64,000 nt of DNA from Mercenaria mercenaria (Eukaryota > Mollusca > Bivalvia > Venerida > Veneridae), in contig NC_069364.1 in NCBI RefSeq assembly GCF_021730395.1, positions 84,897,972 to 84,961,971 of the forward strand, written 5' to 3'. Below are positions 11,701 to 23,718 of this stretch, in pieces; positions within the stretch are counted from its first letter, which is position 1, and every line of letters begins with the position of its first letter. Both the position numbers and the translations under genes were made by a program. The notes under the pieces were generated by a model. That model saw only the letters and a list, made by a program, of their open reading frames with translations, did not search any database and was not told where the DNA came from.

Positions 11701-14226
11701 TGGCAATACGACCTTACATACGACACGCTTGCTTTAATATCACCAACACAGCTCCAGGTGGCTATAAAATACTTTAATAACCGCAGTGGCATGTGTGGTT
11801 TTGAACTGCTGCTTTTGTCACTTAAAGGTCATTGGAGGCAAGCCTATTGAATATCGTGATCGGAACAGTCTGGTATATGTTAATGCAACAATCATGGAAG
11901 TTCACAGGCATTGCTGTATGGGTAAGACATATCTAAAATACTGGAAATCTTGCACATATTTCCTGTGTAAGTTCGTTGCATATATCTCTAAGCTTCGATT
12001 TTCAAATGTTAATTGCTAATACAATGTATATAAACGTTTCATTGACATTGATAATGTCTAATGAGTGAAAACCCAAGAGTGTCCGGCCTTAAGTTCCTTC
12101 AACAAAAAACGATCTTCCCAACAGAATCTGTACCGATAAATTAATAAGCTTTATTCAACAGGTTATTCAACTAAACTAAGCTCCTGGTATATCATTTTGA
12201 TATTACGAATGTTATTAGAATTGTAAGCACTGCTTTTTTACCTTGACTAAAATAGGGGGCCTCCGTGGCCGAGTGGTTAAGGTCGCTGACTTCAAATCAC
12301 TTGCCCCTCATCGATGTGGGTTCGAGCCTCACTCGGGGCGTTGAATTCTTCATGTGAGGAAGCCATCCAGCTGGCTTACGGAAGGTCGGTGGTTCTACCC
12401 AGGTGCCCGCTCGTGATGAAAAAATGCACGGAGGGGCACATGGGGTCTTCCTCCACCATTAAAGCTGGAAAGTCGCCATATGACCTATCATGTGTCGGTG
12501 CGACGTTAAATCCAACCAAAAAAAAAAATTGACTAAAATAGTTATATTTTCAGCCCCCTTAAACCTTCCACACTGCACGAGTCAAGACACAACACTGGGT
12601 GGCTACCATATTCCTGAAGGAACAATTATCTTTCCTATGCAATATTCAGTCAGTAGGGACCCTAAGCTCTTCAAAGACCCCGAGAAGTTCGATCCTACTC
12701 GATTCATTGACAGTAAGGGACAGCTGATTAACAATCTTCCGATAGTGCCGTTTTCCACAGGTAAACCATATCTTACGATAGCTTGTGTTTTATCAAGGTT
12801 GAGACTTAATAAACGATGAAGAACATGTTTTTAAGTGCAGTGTTTACACATGTTTTATTTTGATCGTAAATGAAACCAACCTCCGCGCAGGAATATTGTC
12901 AAACAATCTACTGTACCGAAAAGGGAAGTAACACTGTGTTGGAGTTTGAAATAAAACCTGCGGTCCTAAGGTGGCAGGGGAGCGGTTTCGTAGTTTGGCC
13001 CCTGTCGATTTTCTGTATAAACAGGACAGGGTAGATATAAAGGCATATCTATCTTACTGGTTATTTATCATTATTAATTCTTTAATATATCTGGGGAATG
13101 AGGAACGGTTAATGATTCTACATGGCGGGTGTTTTAAAATTCCTAGCTCCGTACTTCCGTATGAGGCTAAAACATAAACATCAGAACAAAAAGTCGGCCA
13201 GGCGCTCGGCTGTTATCCATCCACTTTTTTTCAAGTGAAAATTAGGGAAATAAAGTGGTGGTTGGGAGACACATTCCACACCACCTGGGTATGCATCTAT
13301 GTTCGCACTATACATAAATGCTACGAAATTGGATTTAAAAATACAAAATGGATGAATGGCAGAGTTCAAAGTGAGGCCCGGTTAGGCTAATTTTGGTCTA
13401 TAAAATTTGGGTGATTTGGCCAATTTTCACTACATCTGGCATGGAAAGCGACAGGTGCATAGGACCGGAGAGTTGTCTTTATGTAGTCTATAGTATCTGC
13501 AATAGTCCATAGTAGTTTCAAAGAGAAATAAGCAAAAACGAGATTTCTATGGATATTTCAACACTGGTACCCACACGTCAATGTGGAATTCGCAAATCTG
13601 CACTCCCCTGCCACCTAAGAGGAATGTGGTTTCTGTTAACATGCTTTCTTAAACAGTGTTGTCTATATATAAATAAGCGAATTATTTTAGAAGACAACTG
13701 AGTGTGTATGTAAACTAAATTTCATCCTAAACATTTAATGTATACTACTTGTGATTCATGATGTCAAAAACTAAAAACCGTTCATTGTTACACTCTTCTA
13801 CAATGTAATCAAGAGTCACCTAAATCAGAAAAATCTTGTTTATACCCCTATGGGAAACTTCTTAACTATGTACTGGTAACTATTTCCCAAGACAAGATAG
13901 GAAATTATAACTTCGTGCATAGTATACATTTTCATTTGATTTACTTTCGGAACTCTCTGCAATGTATGCATTTAAGAAACTTCATTTAAGCTTTCTTTGT
14001 TATGATTTTTGTATGAACAATAATAATTTCTTTTCCCACAGGACCTCGTGTATGTTTAGGGGAGGCACTGGCAAGAACTGAGATTTTCCTTGTGATCACA
14101 AATCTCCTGCAAATGTTCAACTTCTCTCCAGAAAATCCAGACAAACCGCAAGATTTCGCATGCGACGTTACGCAAAGTCTTAATGTTGCTGTCCCGTTTA
14201 AACTCCGTGTTAGTAAAAGATGGTAA
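2159..14226 (+). CDS. Cytochrome P450, CYP2-clan type, complete 8-exon gene
   Basis: Exons: 2159-2483, 7436-7664, 8906-9029, 9456-9630, 10903-11039, 11828-11921, 12554-12760, 14042-14226. Every border is GT-AG and all phases match, giving 491 residues. Haem monooxygenase, expected on the ER membrane with NADPH-P450 reductase; substrate unknown. Visible parts: hydrophobic anchor (residues 4-20), proline hinge 'LPPG', C-helix WRELR (119-123), I-helix oxygen-activation motif AGTETT (298-303), K-helix ExxR as EVHR (354-357), the 'FDPTRF' meander segment (407-412), and the haem loop FSTGPRVCLG with ligand Cys435. Length is normal for microsomal P450s. The start ATG has A at -3 and G at +4 and precedes the anchor directly. 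No stops or lost key residues, so it looks functional. Family-level naming needs a phylogeny; clan 2 is my judgement from the I-helix and haem-loop style. Introns are rich in transposons. Confidence 0.95.
2684..2780. repeat. (CT)n / C-run microsatellite in P450 intron 1
   Basis: About 97 bases of CT dinucleotides interrupted by a run of about 19 C and a shorter C run. It lies 200 bases after the donor of exon 1 and is purely pyrimidine on the sense strand. Confidence 0.95.
3129..5712. mobile_element. TTAA-bounded inverted-repeat DNA element interrupted by a LINE
   Basis: The left end TTAAGGATGTACGAACGACT and the right end (reverse complement TTAAGGATGTACGAGCGTTT) are inverted copies about 2.6 kb apart. 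No transposase frame is seen, so this is a non-autonomous element. Its own sequence resumes at about 4890 after the inserted LINE and ends with 'aaaatggcggatatcttg' and an A-run. TTAA could be the target duplication (piggyBac-like) or part of the repeat. It sits in P450 intron 1. A related end-like sequence, 'ttaaggatgtac', recurs at 6028. Confidence 0.65.
3160..4890 (-). mobile_element. 5'-truncated LINE with reverse transcriptase, decayed
   Basis: On the minus strand, translation gives RT landmarks in order: 'DLQKTFDTVNHSIL' (about 4640), 'GVPQGSILGP' (about 4500), the catalytic 'LLYADDSAILVS' (about 4420), 'KTESILFW', 'VKYLGATPDQ', and a C-terminal 'GFGKKSFAYMGCTLW' (about 3640). The 3' end runs into 'ctctctatctatctat', a short tandem tail of the kind used by CR1/Jockey-like elements. 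The frame is interrupted in several places by stops and shifts (for example upstream of 4537 and between 4022 and 3799), and the endonuclease half is absent. It is a dead copy inserted in the TTAA-bounded element, in P450 intron 1, antisense to the gene. Confidence 0.85.
6069..6236. repeat. Foldback (large imperfect palindrome) in P450 intron 1
   Basis: Two arms of about 75 bases ('aataatatatctcatttagt' on the left, its near complement 'gatgagatatattattt' on the right) surround a GC-rich centre 'tcgggctacgccctcg'. Shared inner words include 'aatcattgctt' and 'agcaatgatt'. Sequence 5' of it (5849-6060) holds further inverted words ('attctaacacgat' against 'gtgttagaatcg'), so the whole element may be longer. 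Confidence 0.85.
7281..7324. repeat. Short hairpin palindrome
   Basis: 'gagcaggcccttcgggcctg' forms a strong stem with a TTCG loop, extended by 'ctcgattctc' against 'cttcgagctcg'. It is the centre of a GC-richer stretch (7170-7350) just upstream of P450 exon 2 and may be a foldback-element core like the one at 6069. Confidence 0.6.
8200..8283 (-). mobile_element. tRNA-like SINE head, third family
   Basis: On the minus strand there is an A-box-like 'tctaagtcggtaaagc', a B box 'gggttcgagtcccgg' and 'ctggctacaca'. The 5' and 3' acceptor strands do not pair, so this is not a working tRNA gene. The sequence beyond it ('tttttctcactctgtgacat') is probably the SINE body. It lies in P450 intron 2. 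Confidence 0.65.
9893..10121 (+). mobile_element. SINE family A, head-truncated
   Basis: It matches the body of the full copies: 'gtatgttctccgtga', 'gtgtctgaaatcattcgtcc', 'aggaacactgg', 'ctgaaatactgttg', then the 'acggcgttaaaccc' tail and CAAA repeats. The tRNA-like head is missing. It lies in P450 intron 4. Confidence 0.85.
10260..10680 (+). repeat. 'ggtcaaggtca'-rich dispersed repeat (tentative)
   Basis: It contains repeated 'aggtcaaggtca' phrases and two near-repeats of 'ctccataact' spaced about 150 bases apart. Similar wording occurs at 55490-55700 in the unrecognised gene. Boundaries are not visible. Confidence 0.4.
12256..12528 (+). mobile_element. tRNA-derived SINE, family B, full length
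   Basis: The head is tRNA-Leu/Ser-like ('ccgtggccgagtggttaagg' A box, 'gggttcgagcc' B box). The body holds 'atccagctggcttacgg' and 'aaagctggaaagtcg', and the tail 'gcgacgttaaatccaac' plus poly-A. A 13-bp target duplication TTGACTAAAATAG flanks it (12243-12255 and 12529-12541). The right copy ends 12 bases before the 3' splice site of P450 exon 7. Confidence 0.92.
12966..13620. mobile_element. Non-autonomous inverted-repeat element (MITE-like)
   Basis: The left end 'cctaaggtggcaggggag' is mirrored by 'ctcccctgccacctaag' on the right, about 650 bases apart. No transposase is seen. It lies in P450 intron 7. The target duplication is not clear. Confidence 0.75.
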
Positions 14227-14287
14227 ACGTGAACAAGATATATTTATATCACACTGATACAGACATTATTAAAGTATTTGTTTTAAT

Positions 14288-14293
14288 AATAAA
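14288..14293 (+). promoter_or_regulatory. Candidate poly(A) signal of the P450 gene
   Basis: AATAAA lies 62 bases after the P450 stop codon, in AT-rich sequence. It is the first canonical hexamer downstream. Confidence 0.6.
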
Positions 14294-14299
14294 ACCTGA

Positions 14300-16020
14300 T
14301 TAGTTTAGAGAATATATTAAGAAACGCATTCTTGTGTTGATGTAACACATTCTTGAGCGAGTTCGATCAAGTACTATAGTTACAACCATACAATTGTCAT
14401 ACAATTGTCACAGTCTAGTCTGGGCGAGTAGTGACAAGACAAGATTGCGGCGAAAGGAACTTTGTAAGACGGTGAAAAGTACTTTTGCATATTATATAAA
14501 GGATTTTAAGAACAAAGTAAAACTTTATTTATGATATTACATATTGACGTAAAACCCCTTTGCTTTTTGAAGTGTTTTTGCATCTACGTCTGGAACAATA
14601 CTGCCGCCTTATCAATTTAACCATGGCAAACAGTGGGTTTCGTTTCATTTACCTGTGTTATTGACATTCCTTACAGAACAAGAGTTTTACTAACGCACTT
14701 TATCGAACTTTCTCTAAATTAATTGGAATGAAAACTCGGAAAATAGTGCGACATCCATAATACTGTTGACACTGCTGTAAACGTCACATCTACCGATATA
14801 GTTTTTCTTGAAAGACTGTTCTTAATTATCAAAAGTCAATCAGTTTATTCTGTTGTAATGATTAAGATTTCATTTTCCGTATGCAATGTGATATTTGATA
14901 AGTGACGCCATACATGTAGTCTTTATCCAAAAGTACCCGTACTGCTGGTGGTGAAGACCGAAATACAAATTCTTGAATAGATCTATAGTTTAAGTAATTA
15001 AAGTATCATCATCAGTTTTATCTTTATAATGTTTACCATAATCATACAGATATTACGAGTCAGACAGTAAGTCTATAAGATCTTTTGGGAGCACATAACA
15101 TAACCAAACAAATTTCTTCATAGAAAACCAGGGAAAAAGTATATTTATACGGGTATTAAGAAAATTCGTGCGTTTTAATATATTGCATCCTTCTATAAAA
15201 GAGAGATAACTAGCAAAATTAAACCACTACAGGTAAAAAATATGAGCAGATTTTGAAAGTATAAAAGATTTGAGTAAATTTTGCGTTGTCTAAGAAATTG
15301 ACACGGTAAAATGCAAAATTATATGTATGTTAACTTTTAATGACTTGCAGTTTTACTTGCAGGACGAAACGGTGTCTAAAGTTTAATAAATGTGTTTCAT
15401 GAATCGCATTTTGAAAAGGAAAAGGAAAGAAAGAGATGCAATAATATGTAGAAGTACAGTGGATCTTAGATCTTAGTAAATACATAAGTTTTGTGAATTT
15501 TAGTCTTAAATAGAAATAAGCAGATGAAATCAATGGCAACTTGATTAATGAAATATTTCAGTATATGTACGAGTTTCAGCAATACCAGTTCTAAAAGAGG
15601 GGGATGACGGTGGAGAACGAAATGTAGTAAAGTATGAAAATGTCTGTGATTTAAATAAAGAATTCCCACAATTTAAAGGAAAAGAAAAAGTAAAAAAAAG
15701 AGATATTGATTAAATTAAAATTATTAGTGTTGAGTTAGGAGTATGAGAGATGTTGAATATGAAATATTCGCACATCCGACTTACATATTAGGCGTTTGAG
15801 AATTAAGACAATAGCTTATTTTATTATGTGGGTTGTTCTGAAACCTATTTGCGATGGGTGTTTTAAACTTTGTTTTTTCTGTTCGTCAATCCATCTGTCA
15901 GACAGAGACAATTTGTATTAGGGATATCGCCAAAAGTATTAAAATTAAACAAAGTAACGAAATTGTGAAAGAATGTTACTCAACATAAGGAGTTGCTTTA
16001 GATGTGTGCAATTGTAGTTT
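14300..16020. other. Intergenic, nothing recognised
   Basis: AT-rich sequence with only short, non-conserved-looking open frames on both strands. No RNA gene, clear repeat end or splice-consistent coding block was seen. Confidence 0.4.
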
Positions 16021-16025
16021 TGCTT

Positions 16026-16405
16026 TAGCATCATCTCACGCATAGTGAGATATTGTGGTCGTCCGTCTTCGTCTATCGTCGTCCGTCGTTCACAATTTCG
16101 CTGCAAACAGTCAAAGGGGTCAAAACTGAAGCACAGTCGTTATGAAACATAGACAGATGCTTTTGTTAACAAAATCTCGGCGGAGTTTGTAACTTGGTCA
16201 CCTTGGCTCAAACACTAGGTGATGAGGTCATTTCATAAAATAAAAAAAGCATTGTTAACACTCTATATGTCATTTTTATACCTAAACCATCAAACATATA
16301 TAGTGTTACAGCTGCCCCTGTGTGCGTCCGTCCGCCCGTGCAAAAACTCTTATCCAGCCAATAATTTTGTTGTGCTAAGTTGGATTATCAAGTAACTTTG
16401 CAAAA
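16026..16405 (+). repeat. Dispersed repeat, left part (host of the LTR element)
   Basis: It opens with a hairpin 'atctcacgcatagtgagat', followed by runs of 'gtcgtccgtc' and a second block with 'gtgcgtccgtccgcccgtgc' (about 16323). These are the hallmarks of the other hairpin-started repeats in the window. The BEL/Pao element interrupts the second block; its continuation starts at 22190 with 'agccgtaacaagac'. The right end was not located. Confidence 0.5.
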
Positions 16406-16410
16406 GTGAC

Positions 16411-16580
16411 TGTCGGGAATCGATAACATATTTATAGCGCATTTATGTAACGTGACGTACCGCGCTTACGTTGACGTCACTTCCTACGTAACGTTGTTTT
16501 TGATACACATAACATATATAGAGTAAAGGTCGAATCTGGAAACCACAACGCAGTTTGTTTGTTCATTATACATCCCCACA
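16411..16580 (+). repeat. 5' LTR of the BEL/Pao element
   Basis: 170 bases, beginning TGTCGGGAAT and ending ATCCCCACA. A candidate primer-binding site ('tggtgccgtgag') begins a few bases after it; the priming tRNA was not assigned. Confidence 0.95.
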
Positions 16581-19500
16581 TTGTTGGTGCCGTGAGAAAT
16601 TCTACAATCATTACGATGAATCTACAAAAGCTTATTTCTACTAGAGAGGGCCAGCGTCGTCTTATTTCTATACAACTGGAGAAATTCAACAACGAGTTGT
16701 CACAGTCGGAGAAGACAGCCCTGCTCGAAATCATGGAGGAGAAGGCAGAGATCATCAAGAATCTGAACGAGAAGATTGTAAATCATCCAGATGTTGAAGA
16801 TTTGGAAACAGAACTGGTAGATAGTGATGAATATTCCATTGACTTACGTTTGAAACTACGGAAACTGAAGGAGGACATCACGAAGTCTAGTGACACTAAT
16901 AACGGCAGTGTGATCCGTGATTCGCAGGATTTTAACGGTAGTGCTAGAACTGTATCAGGTGAGAACGTTTCTCATTCTAGTAGATCTATTCATAGAGTAC
17001 CATCTGATAATTCATCATTTCATAGACTACCTAAACTGAGCTTACCGACGTTTGATGGAAATGTCGCACAATGGCAATCATTTTGGGACTCGTATGAGGC
17101 TGCTGTACATTTGAACCAAACTGTCTGATGTCCAAAAGTTTAACTACTTACGTTCCTTACTGCAAGACACTGCATCTACCGCCATAGCAGGTTTTCCACT
17201 GACTAACGCAAATTATCAGAAAGCTATAGATTTGTTACAAGAAAGATTCGGACAATCTCACAAGATTATAGATACTTACATGCAGTCGCTTCTAGATCTG
17301 CCGATTCCAGACAACAGCGTGGCGAGTCTACGCAGATTTCATGACAAAATGGAGAATTACATCCGGGGATTAGAATCTTTAGGTGAATGTCAGAACTCTT
17401 ATGGAGATTTACTTGTACCTATAATCATGAAAAAACTTCCTGCCGAATTACGACGGAATTTAGCGCGAGAACACGGAAATGCACGATGGCAACTGCAAGA
17501 TTTGAGACCAGCTATAGCCAGAGAAATTAACATTTTAGAAGTGGATCAGACCGACGACAATAGAGAACCACACGTGCCAACGGCGTCTTTATTCACTGGA
17601 ACCGGAAAGAAAAAATACATAACAAAAAATCATCCGCGCACGATTAACAGTGATAACAATAAATCAAAGAAACTGTGTCTATTCTGTGGAGATCAACATA
17701 CGTCCCTAAACTGTGAAAAAGTGAAAACCCTTGATGAAAGACTTTCTATCGTAAAATCTAAACGCCTATGTTACAACTGCCTGGGAAAACACCAAGTTTC
17801 GGATTGTCGTTCCAAATTCCGGTGCAGAAATTGTCAGCGAAAACATCACTCCAGTATTTGTGACCAACCATCATCTGTGCAAGGTTTGAATCCAAGTGCA
17901 TCGCCGTTCGTGAGTTCTACTTCCGGTCCAACGGGAACACCGGGAACCGCTATTCAACTTCATTCAACTACACATCAAAGGTCGAAAGTTCTACTCAAGA
18001 CTGCAGTCGCTCAAGTAAGTTCACAAGATGATATTACAACTGCTACAAACATATTATTAGATGAAGGCGCGCAGAGGTGTTTTATTACAGAAGGGCTTGC
18101 TGAGAAACTGAAATTAAAACACACCGGTTCGGACACTATATCTTTAGCATGTTTTGGTGGCAAATCAGAACAGTGTCGTTATATACCCACGGGCAGAGTG
18201 TTTCTACACGTCGAACAGGGAGAACCATACCGCTAGACGTACTTACTGTACCGACCATTGCCGTGCCATTACCAAACTTACAGCAAGAAGTGAAATGCAT
18301 GAACTATATTAGATGTCTTAAACTTGCGCATCCTATTTCTGACGCTGACGACGATTTCGAGGTATCGCTTTTGATTGGAGCCGACTACTATTGGCAGATC
18401 GTCCAGAATGAGGTCGTCAGGGGTAACGGACCGACGGCAGTGAAATCAAAGATCGGGTATCTACTGTCAGGACCACTTCCGGTTGCTAATAAAAAGTCGT
18501 CTGCCAGCTACATGTTTAACGTCATTACAGCGCCACCTAATGTCACAGACCTTGAGAGATTTTGGAAGCTCGAATCAATGGGGATATCTGAAGATGAGGC
18601 TGAAACATCTACTTCCGGTATACTAAACACCTATAAAGAAAACTGTATCACGTACAAAGATGGGCGTTATGTGGCCAAGCTGCCTTGAAAAGAAGATCAC
18701 CCCGTGCTTCCTACCAACTACGAAGTTTGCAAGAGACGTACAGAGAACACAATTAAACGACTTTCAACAGAACCGGATTTACTAAAAAACTATGGACAAA
18801 TCATAGACGATCAGTTGAAACGCGGATTTATTGAGATATGTGATGCAGACGCCAACCCCACCCACCCTGTACATTACATACCACATCATCACGTAAAGAA
18901 GGAGTCAAATACAACACCTATCCGTATCGTGTATGACTGCAGTTGTAAGTCACGTGACCAGCCTAGTCTGAACGATTGCCTGTTGTCTACACCACCTGAA
19001 TTAAATGATTTGACTGGAATTCTACTTCGTTTTCGAATGAATAGATACGCCATAGCAACAGACATAGAGAAGGCTTTTCTTAATATTGGTCTAGACGAGA
19101 AGGATCGAGATGTCACGCGATTTCTATGGCTCAGCGACCCTAGCAACCCAGACAGCGACTTGACAACATACAGATTTCGTGCAGTCCTTTTCGGAGCTAC
19201 GTCATCACCTTTCATTCTGAGCGCAACAATATTGAAGCACCTTGAACTCAACAGCGACAAGAAGGCGAGTGAGTACTTACGACAAGATCTATACGTTGAC
19301 AACGTTATTTCAAGCTTCCAACAGGAAGATGAGCTTCTACAGTTCTACAGCGAGTCACGTGAGCTAATGTCGTCTGCAGATTTCAACCTGAGGTCCTGGA
19401 GTTCTAACAGTAACAAGCTCCGTGTGCAAGCAATCAAAGATTCAGTCTTAGATTTAGGTCGATGTCCTAAGGTACTCGGCATGAGATGGGACACAGAGAG

Positions 19501-22014
19501 TGACGTTTTATTGTATCCAGCGAAGAACATCCCAACTACCCAAATTATTAACAAGAGAGAAATATTGCAGCATACGTCCCGACTCTACGATCCCTTAGGT
19601 CTACTTAGTCCAGTTACTATCAGAGCGAAGCTACTTCTCCAAGAATTATGGCAACAGAAGTTTGAATGGGACATGCCCTTACCGCACGACATACAAGAAA
19701 AATGGCGTAGTTTAATTACAGACTTGAATTCAGTGACAACCACTACGTTTCCTAGATACTACTTTGAGAATACAGCGCATACATCCAACTACACCTGTAT
19801 TCACATATTCTGCGACGCTAGTTTGTTATCTTATGGTGCTACGGCATACGTCTGCAGAGACAACCAGTCTACATTGATGATGGCTAAGACGCGTGTTGCT
19901 CCGTTGAAAAAGTTAACGTTACCGAGGTTAGAGCTGATGGCTGCAGTGATTGGTTCCAGACTCTGTAAGCACCTGAAGCAGAACACCAGCATACCACAGA
20001 TACACCTTTGGTCAGACAGTCAGATTGTGTTGTACTGGCTCCAGACGTCCAAGACACTCCAGCGATTCGTTAGGAACCGTGTGACTGAAATCCACGAGCT
20101 GACCGAAAACCGAAAATGGAGGTATTGCCCGACGAAGGACAATCCCGCAGATTTACTCACCAGAGGAATTTCGACATCGCACTTCAAAATTAGTAATCTA
20201 TGGTTCCACGGACCTAAATGGCTCACTACACCTGACAGTTGGCCAGTTTGGCAAGAAAAAGATACTTATGTTACTATGGCAACGATTACAGAACCAGTAC
20301 CTACTAGCAAATCGGAAGATACAGCTTTACCAGTAAACAACAGCAGTTTTGTCGACATGTCAAGATTCAGCTCGTTGGCAAAGTAACTCAGAGTTACAGC
20401 TTATGTACTGCGTTTCATAGATAACTGTCGAGGCGGGAGGTCCACTCGAAGTCAACAAACTTTAACTACAGAGGAACTTCACAGGGCAGAGAAGGTGCGC
20501 ATACGAAGCTGCCAGATGTCTAAATATCAAGCAGAAGTGAAAGATATACAGACCAAGAGATACAAACTCCCACTATCTAGACAACTTAAATTATTTCTCA
20601 ACAATGGAATTTTGAAGTGCCGTGGACGTATCCACAATGCACCACTAGACGAAATGACCAAGTACCCGTACCTGTTACCAGCTAAACATCCATTCACCAA
20701 CTTGGTTATCAAGGACGCACACTCAAGATTACTACATACCGGCGTTAGTTCAACTATCACGTTCTTAAGACAGAAGTACTGGATTCCGTCTATCCGTCAA
20801 AATGTGAAGGTCATACTACGTAAATGTACCTGTTGTAAGAAGATTGTTGGTAAACCATACTCAGCACCTGATCCACCTCCACTACCAAAGAGCAGAGTTT
20901 CTGACGTCAAACCGTTTACCTACACAGGAGTAGATTTTTACTGGGGCATTACTGGTTCGAGATAACAACAGAAACGACGTTAAGGCATACCTATGCTTGT
21001 TTACGTGCGCTACTACGAGAGCAGTTCATCTAGAACTAGTTCCAGATCTATCAGCAGAGTCATTCCTACAAGCATTCCGACGTTTTTGTAGCAGAAAATC
21101 TGTTCCTCACGTTATGATGTCAGACAACGCCAACACCTTCTTATCAGCATCCAGACAGTTACAGGATTTGGTCCAGTCTATCACAGTTAGAGAAGAACTC
21201 AACGACAGAGGAATTGAGTGGAAGATGATACCAAAACGCGCATCTTGGTTCGGTGGAATGTGGGAACGTCTAATAGGTCTGACGAAAACAACGATAAGGA
21301 AAGTGTTGGGACGGTCCTATGTCACCTACCAAACGTTACAAACTGTGATTACGGAAATTGAGGCGATGATTAACGATAGGCCGTTGACGTATGTCACTTC
21401 CGGCGCATTAGATGAACCGGAAGTACTTACACCATCACACTTACTTTACGGCAGACGAATCACCAAACTACCATACGAAGAAGATGTCCCTACAAACCCT
21501 GTACCGAGTGACCGCCCGTCAGTTATCAAACGGGCTACGCTACAAAGGACGATGATCAACCACTTCCGGGATAGATGGCGTCACGAATACTTAACCGCTT
21601 TAAGAGAACGTCATCAGACGACAGGCAGAAATGACCAGACGATATCTGTTGGAGACGTTGTGCTGGTCCATGACGATGTTCCCCGTTCGCTTTGGAAACT
21701 TGCTGTGGTTGAAGAACTAGTTCCAGGAAAAGATGGACTTATTCGAAGTGCTAAAATTCGAACTCAAAATGGACTTACAAATCGCGCAATTGTGAAATTG
21801 TATCCTCTAGAAGTGTATTAACTTTCATGAAGTGACTGTGAATCATGAAGTGACTGTGAAAATTCAAAGAAAATTGATAATTGAATCAGAGACTGTGTTC
21901 CATGTAAGATGTGTTTTACGTAAGAATGTTTCTTAAGTAATAGTGGTTTCTTTAGGGTAATTATGTTATTAAAATATTTTATTCTATTCTGATTACTTTT
22001 CGCGGCCCCGAGTA

Positions 22015-22184
22015 TGTCGGGAATCGATAACATATTTATAGCGCATTTATGTTACGTGACGTACCGCGTTTACGTTGACGTCACTTCCTACGTAACGTTG
22101 TTTTTGTTACACATAACACATATAGAGTAAAGGTCGAATCTGGAAACCACAACGCAGTTTGTTTGTTCATTATACATCCCCACA
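22015..22184 (+). repeat. 3' LTR of the BEL/Pao element
   Basis: 170 bases, about 97-98 % identical to the 5' LTR and of equal length, followed directly by the GTGAC target duplication. A clear polypurine tract just upstream is not obvious by eye. Confidence 0.95.
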
Positions 22185-23591
22185 GTGACAGCCGTAACAA
22201 GACTACGTCTCGCGAGTAAGACCTAAATCCTTATCTTAATATCAAGGGCATACTTAGAGGTCAAAGATTTAATGTCATTCGTATTAGCTCTATATTCTAA
22301 TATGCATGGATATTAAAAAATGGCATTCAGATTCACAAAATTACAATGCGATATGTCGCGGAAAGGTTCATGTCCCTGCCGTTAAGGTTAATGTCACATT
22401 TTTGTGCCAGAGATACTGTATATATTTTTTCTTGTCCACTCTACTTTTACTGGTCTTACCATCACATCAGCCACTGCGTCAAATTATAGAAGAACATTGT
22501 TTCACACTCAAGGCCATAATTATGAAACCTGATTCGAATATTTGACTTTGTTAAATCTAAATCTTGTTAAAATTGGATTTCACTAGGCCATGATGTTATA
22601 TCATTATAAAGCATTGTTAATACATTAGAGGCGATATTTTCTACTGGATCTTTATGAAACCTTATCAGAACAAGGCCTTGCCTTTATCAAACATAGGTCG
22701 ACTTTGAACTCTGGTTATTTAGGGTAAAAATCTAGATCACTAGAATACTGGTCATTTAATCTATTAATCACAACTGTAACAATGATACGTATCTATCCTT
22801 TGGCAACTTAAAATGCTGAACATTTTCAACAGACTTCATCATTCATCGTCGGCACATTATGCTTCAATTGCTGAAAATGATTTCATATTGTATCTCATAT
22901 AGACTCCAACAATGACCTAAGATGAGCAAACATTGGCTCGAGTCCACTATTTCAATGCAGAGTACAGCAGTATATAAGCACAAAAAAACATTATCAATTT
23001 CGTTGGGTAGATGCCGTTGGCATCCTAAAAATCCGTCGGCAACATAATGTGAACTATTTTGGGACAGGCATACCAGCAATATACCTACATTGTACAATGC
23101 ATCCTCAATCCCTCCTTTAAGATGTGAATTAAGGCAGTATCAAGGATTCGAGTCCATTTTGGGACAACTGTATATATGCTCAAAATCACTGTTTTCGACA
23201 CATTTCATTGTTCGCCGTCGGCGCATAATGCATAAATTGACCCGGCAACCTGATTTCATATTGTACCTCATAAAAATTCTAAAACCTATTTTTTACTGAA
23301 GTCTATCATTTCGGTACAGAATTCAGCAGTTCCTTGCATACCGGACAGGATTTTCCCGTTTTTTTGTCGGTGTTGGAATAAAATCTGGAAAGTAGATCCC
23401 TCGGAAGCACCGAGAACAAGGCAAACAGTGAAAATTGCAGACTCGGTTTGATTGAGTCTGTTCATGAGCCCTTTGTGGGTGTACGATGACTCACTTGCTG
23501 TCATAAGAATAAATGCGTAAATTCATACGATTGTACTTCGTTTTTGTTTCTTTATCAGTCGATGAATAAAGCTTGCAAGAAAAAAATTGCC

Positions 23592-23718
23592 ACTAGTTGA
23601 AGGTGCGAATGGAAATACATGCCTCTCGGTTTTTGTACCGCAGTAACTCGGCAGAAACTTGTTACCGTCTATACAGTTACCCTCGAGTCAGATATTTCCA
23701 TCCGCATCATCAACCAGT
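23592..23718. mobile_element. Short inverted-repeat element (MITE-like), copy 1
   Basis: 127 bases with ends 'actagttgaaggtgcg' and, reversed, 'actggttgatgatgcgg', each followed by 'gaatggaaata' or 'gatggaaatat'. The same family occurs at 55881-56005. It lies inside the decayed array. Confidence 0.7.

Larger units (their letters stand above)
16411..22184 (+). mobile_element. BEL/Pao LTR retrotransposon, fossil copy with both LTRs
   Basis: The element is bounded by two 170-bp LTRs starting TG and ending CA, and by the 5-bp target duplication GTGAC (16406-16410 and 22185-22189). Parts in order along the plus strand, approximate: gag region with the DUF1759-type domain and CCHC zinc knuckles (16.6-17.9 kb), aspartic-protease region (18.0-18.5 kb), reverse transcriptase and RNase H of Pao type (18.7-20.3 kb), integrase with zinc-binding and core domains and the C-terminal DUF5641-type end (20.5-21.8 kb). 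No envelope-like gene is seen. The order and domain types identify BEL/Pao. The coding region is broken, with about five breaks. The LTRs differ at only about 4 of 170 positions, so the insertion is fairly young. Confidence 0.95.

Noticed and set aside
12490-12553. Extension of P450 exon 7 upstream in the open frame
   Set aside because: The upstream part is the SINE tail; the AG at 12552-12553 restores the correct phase and the expected P450 sequence.
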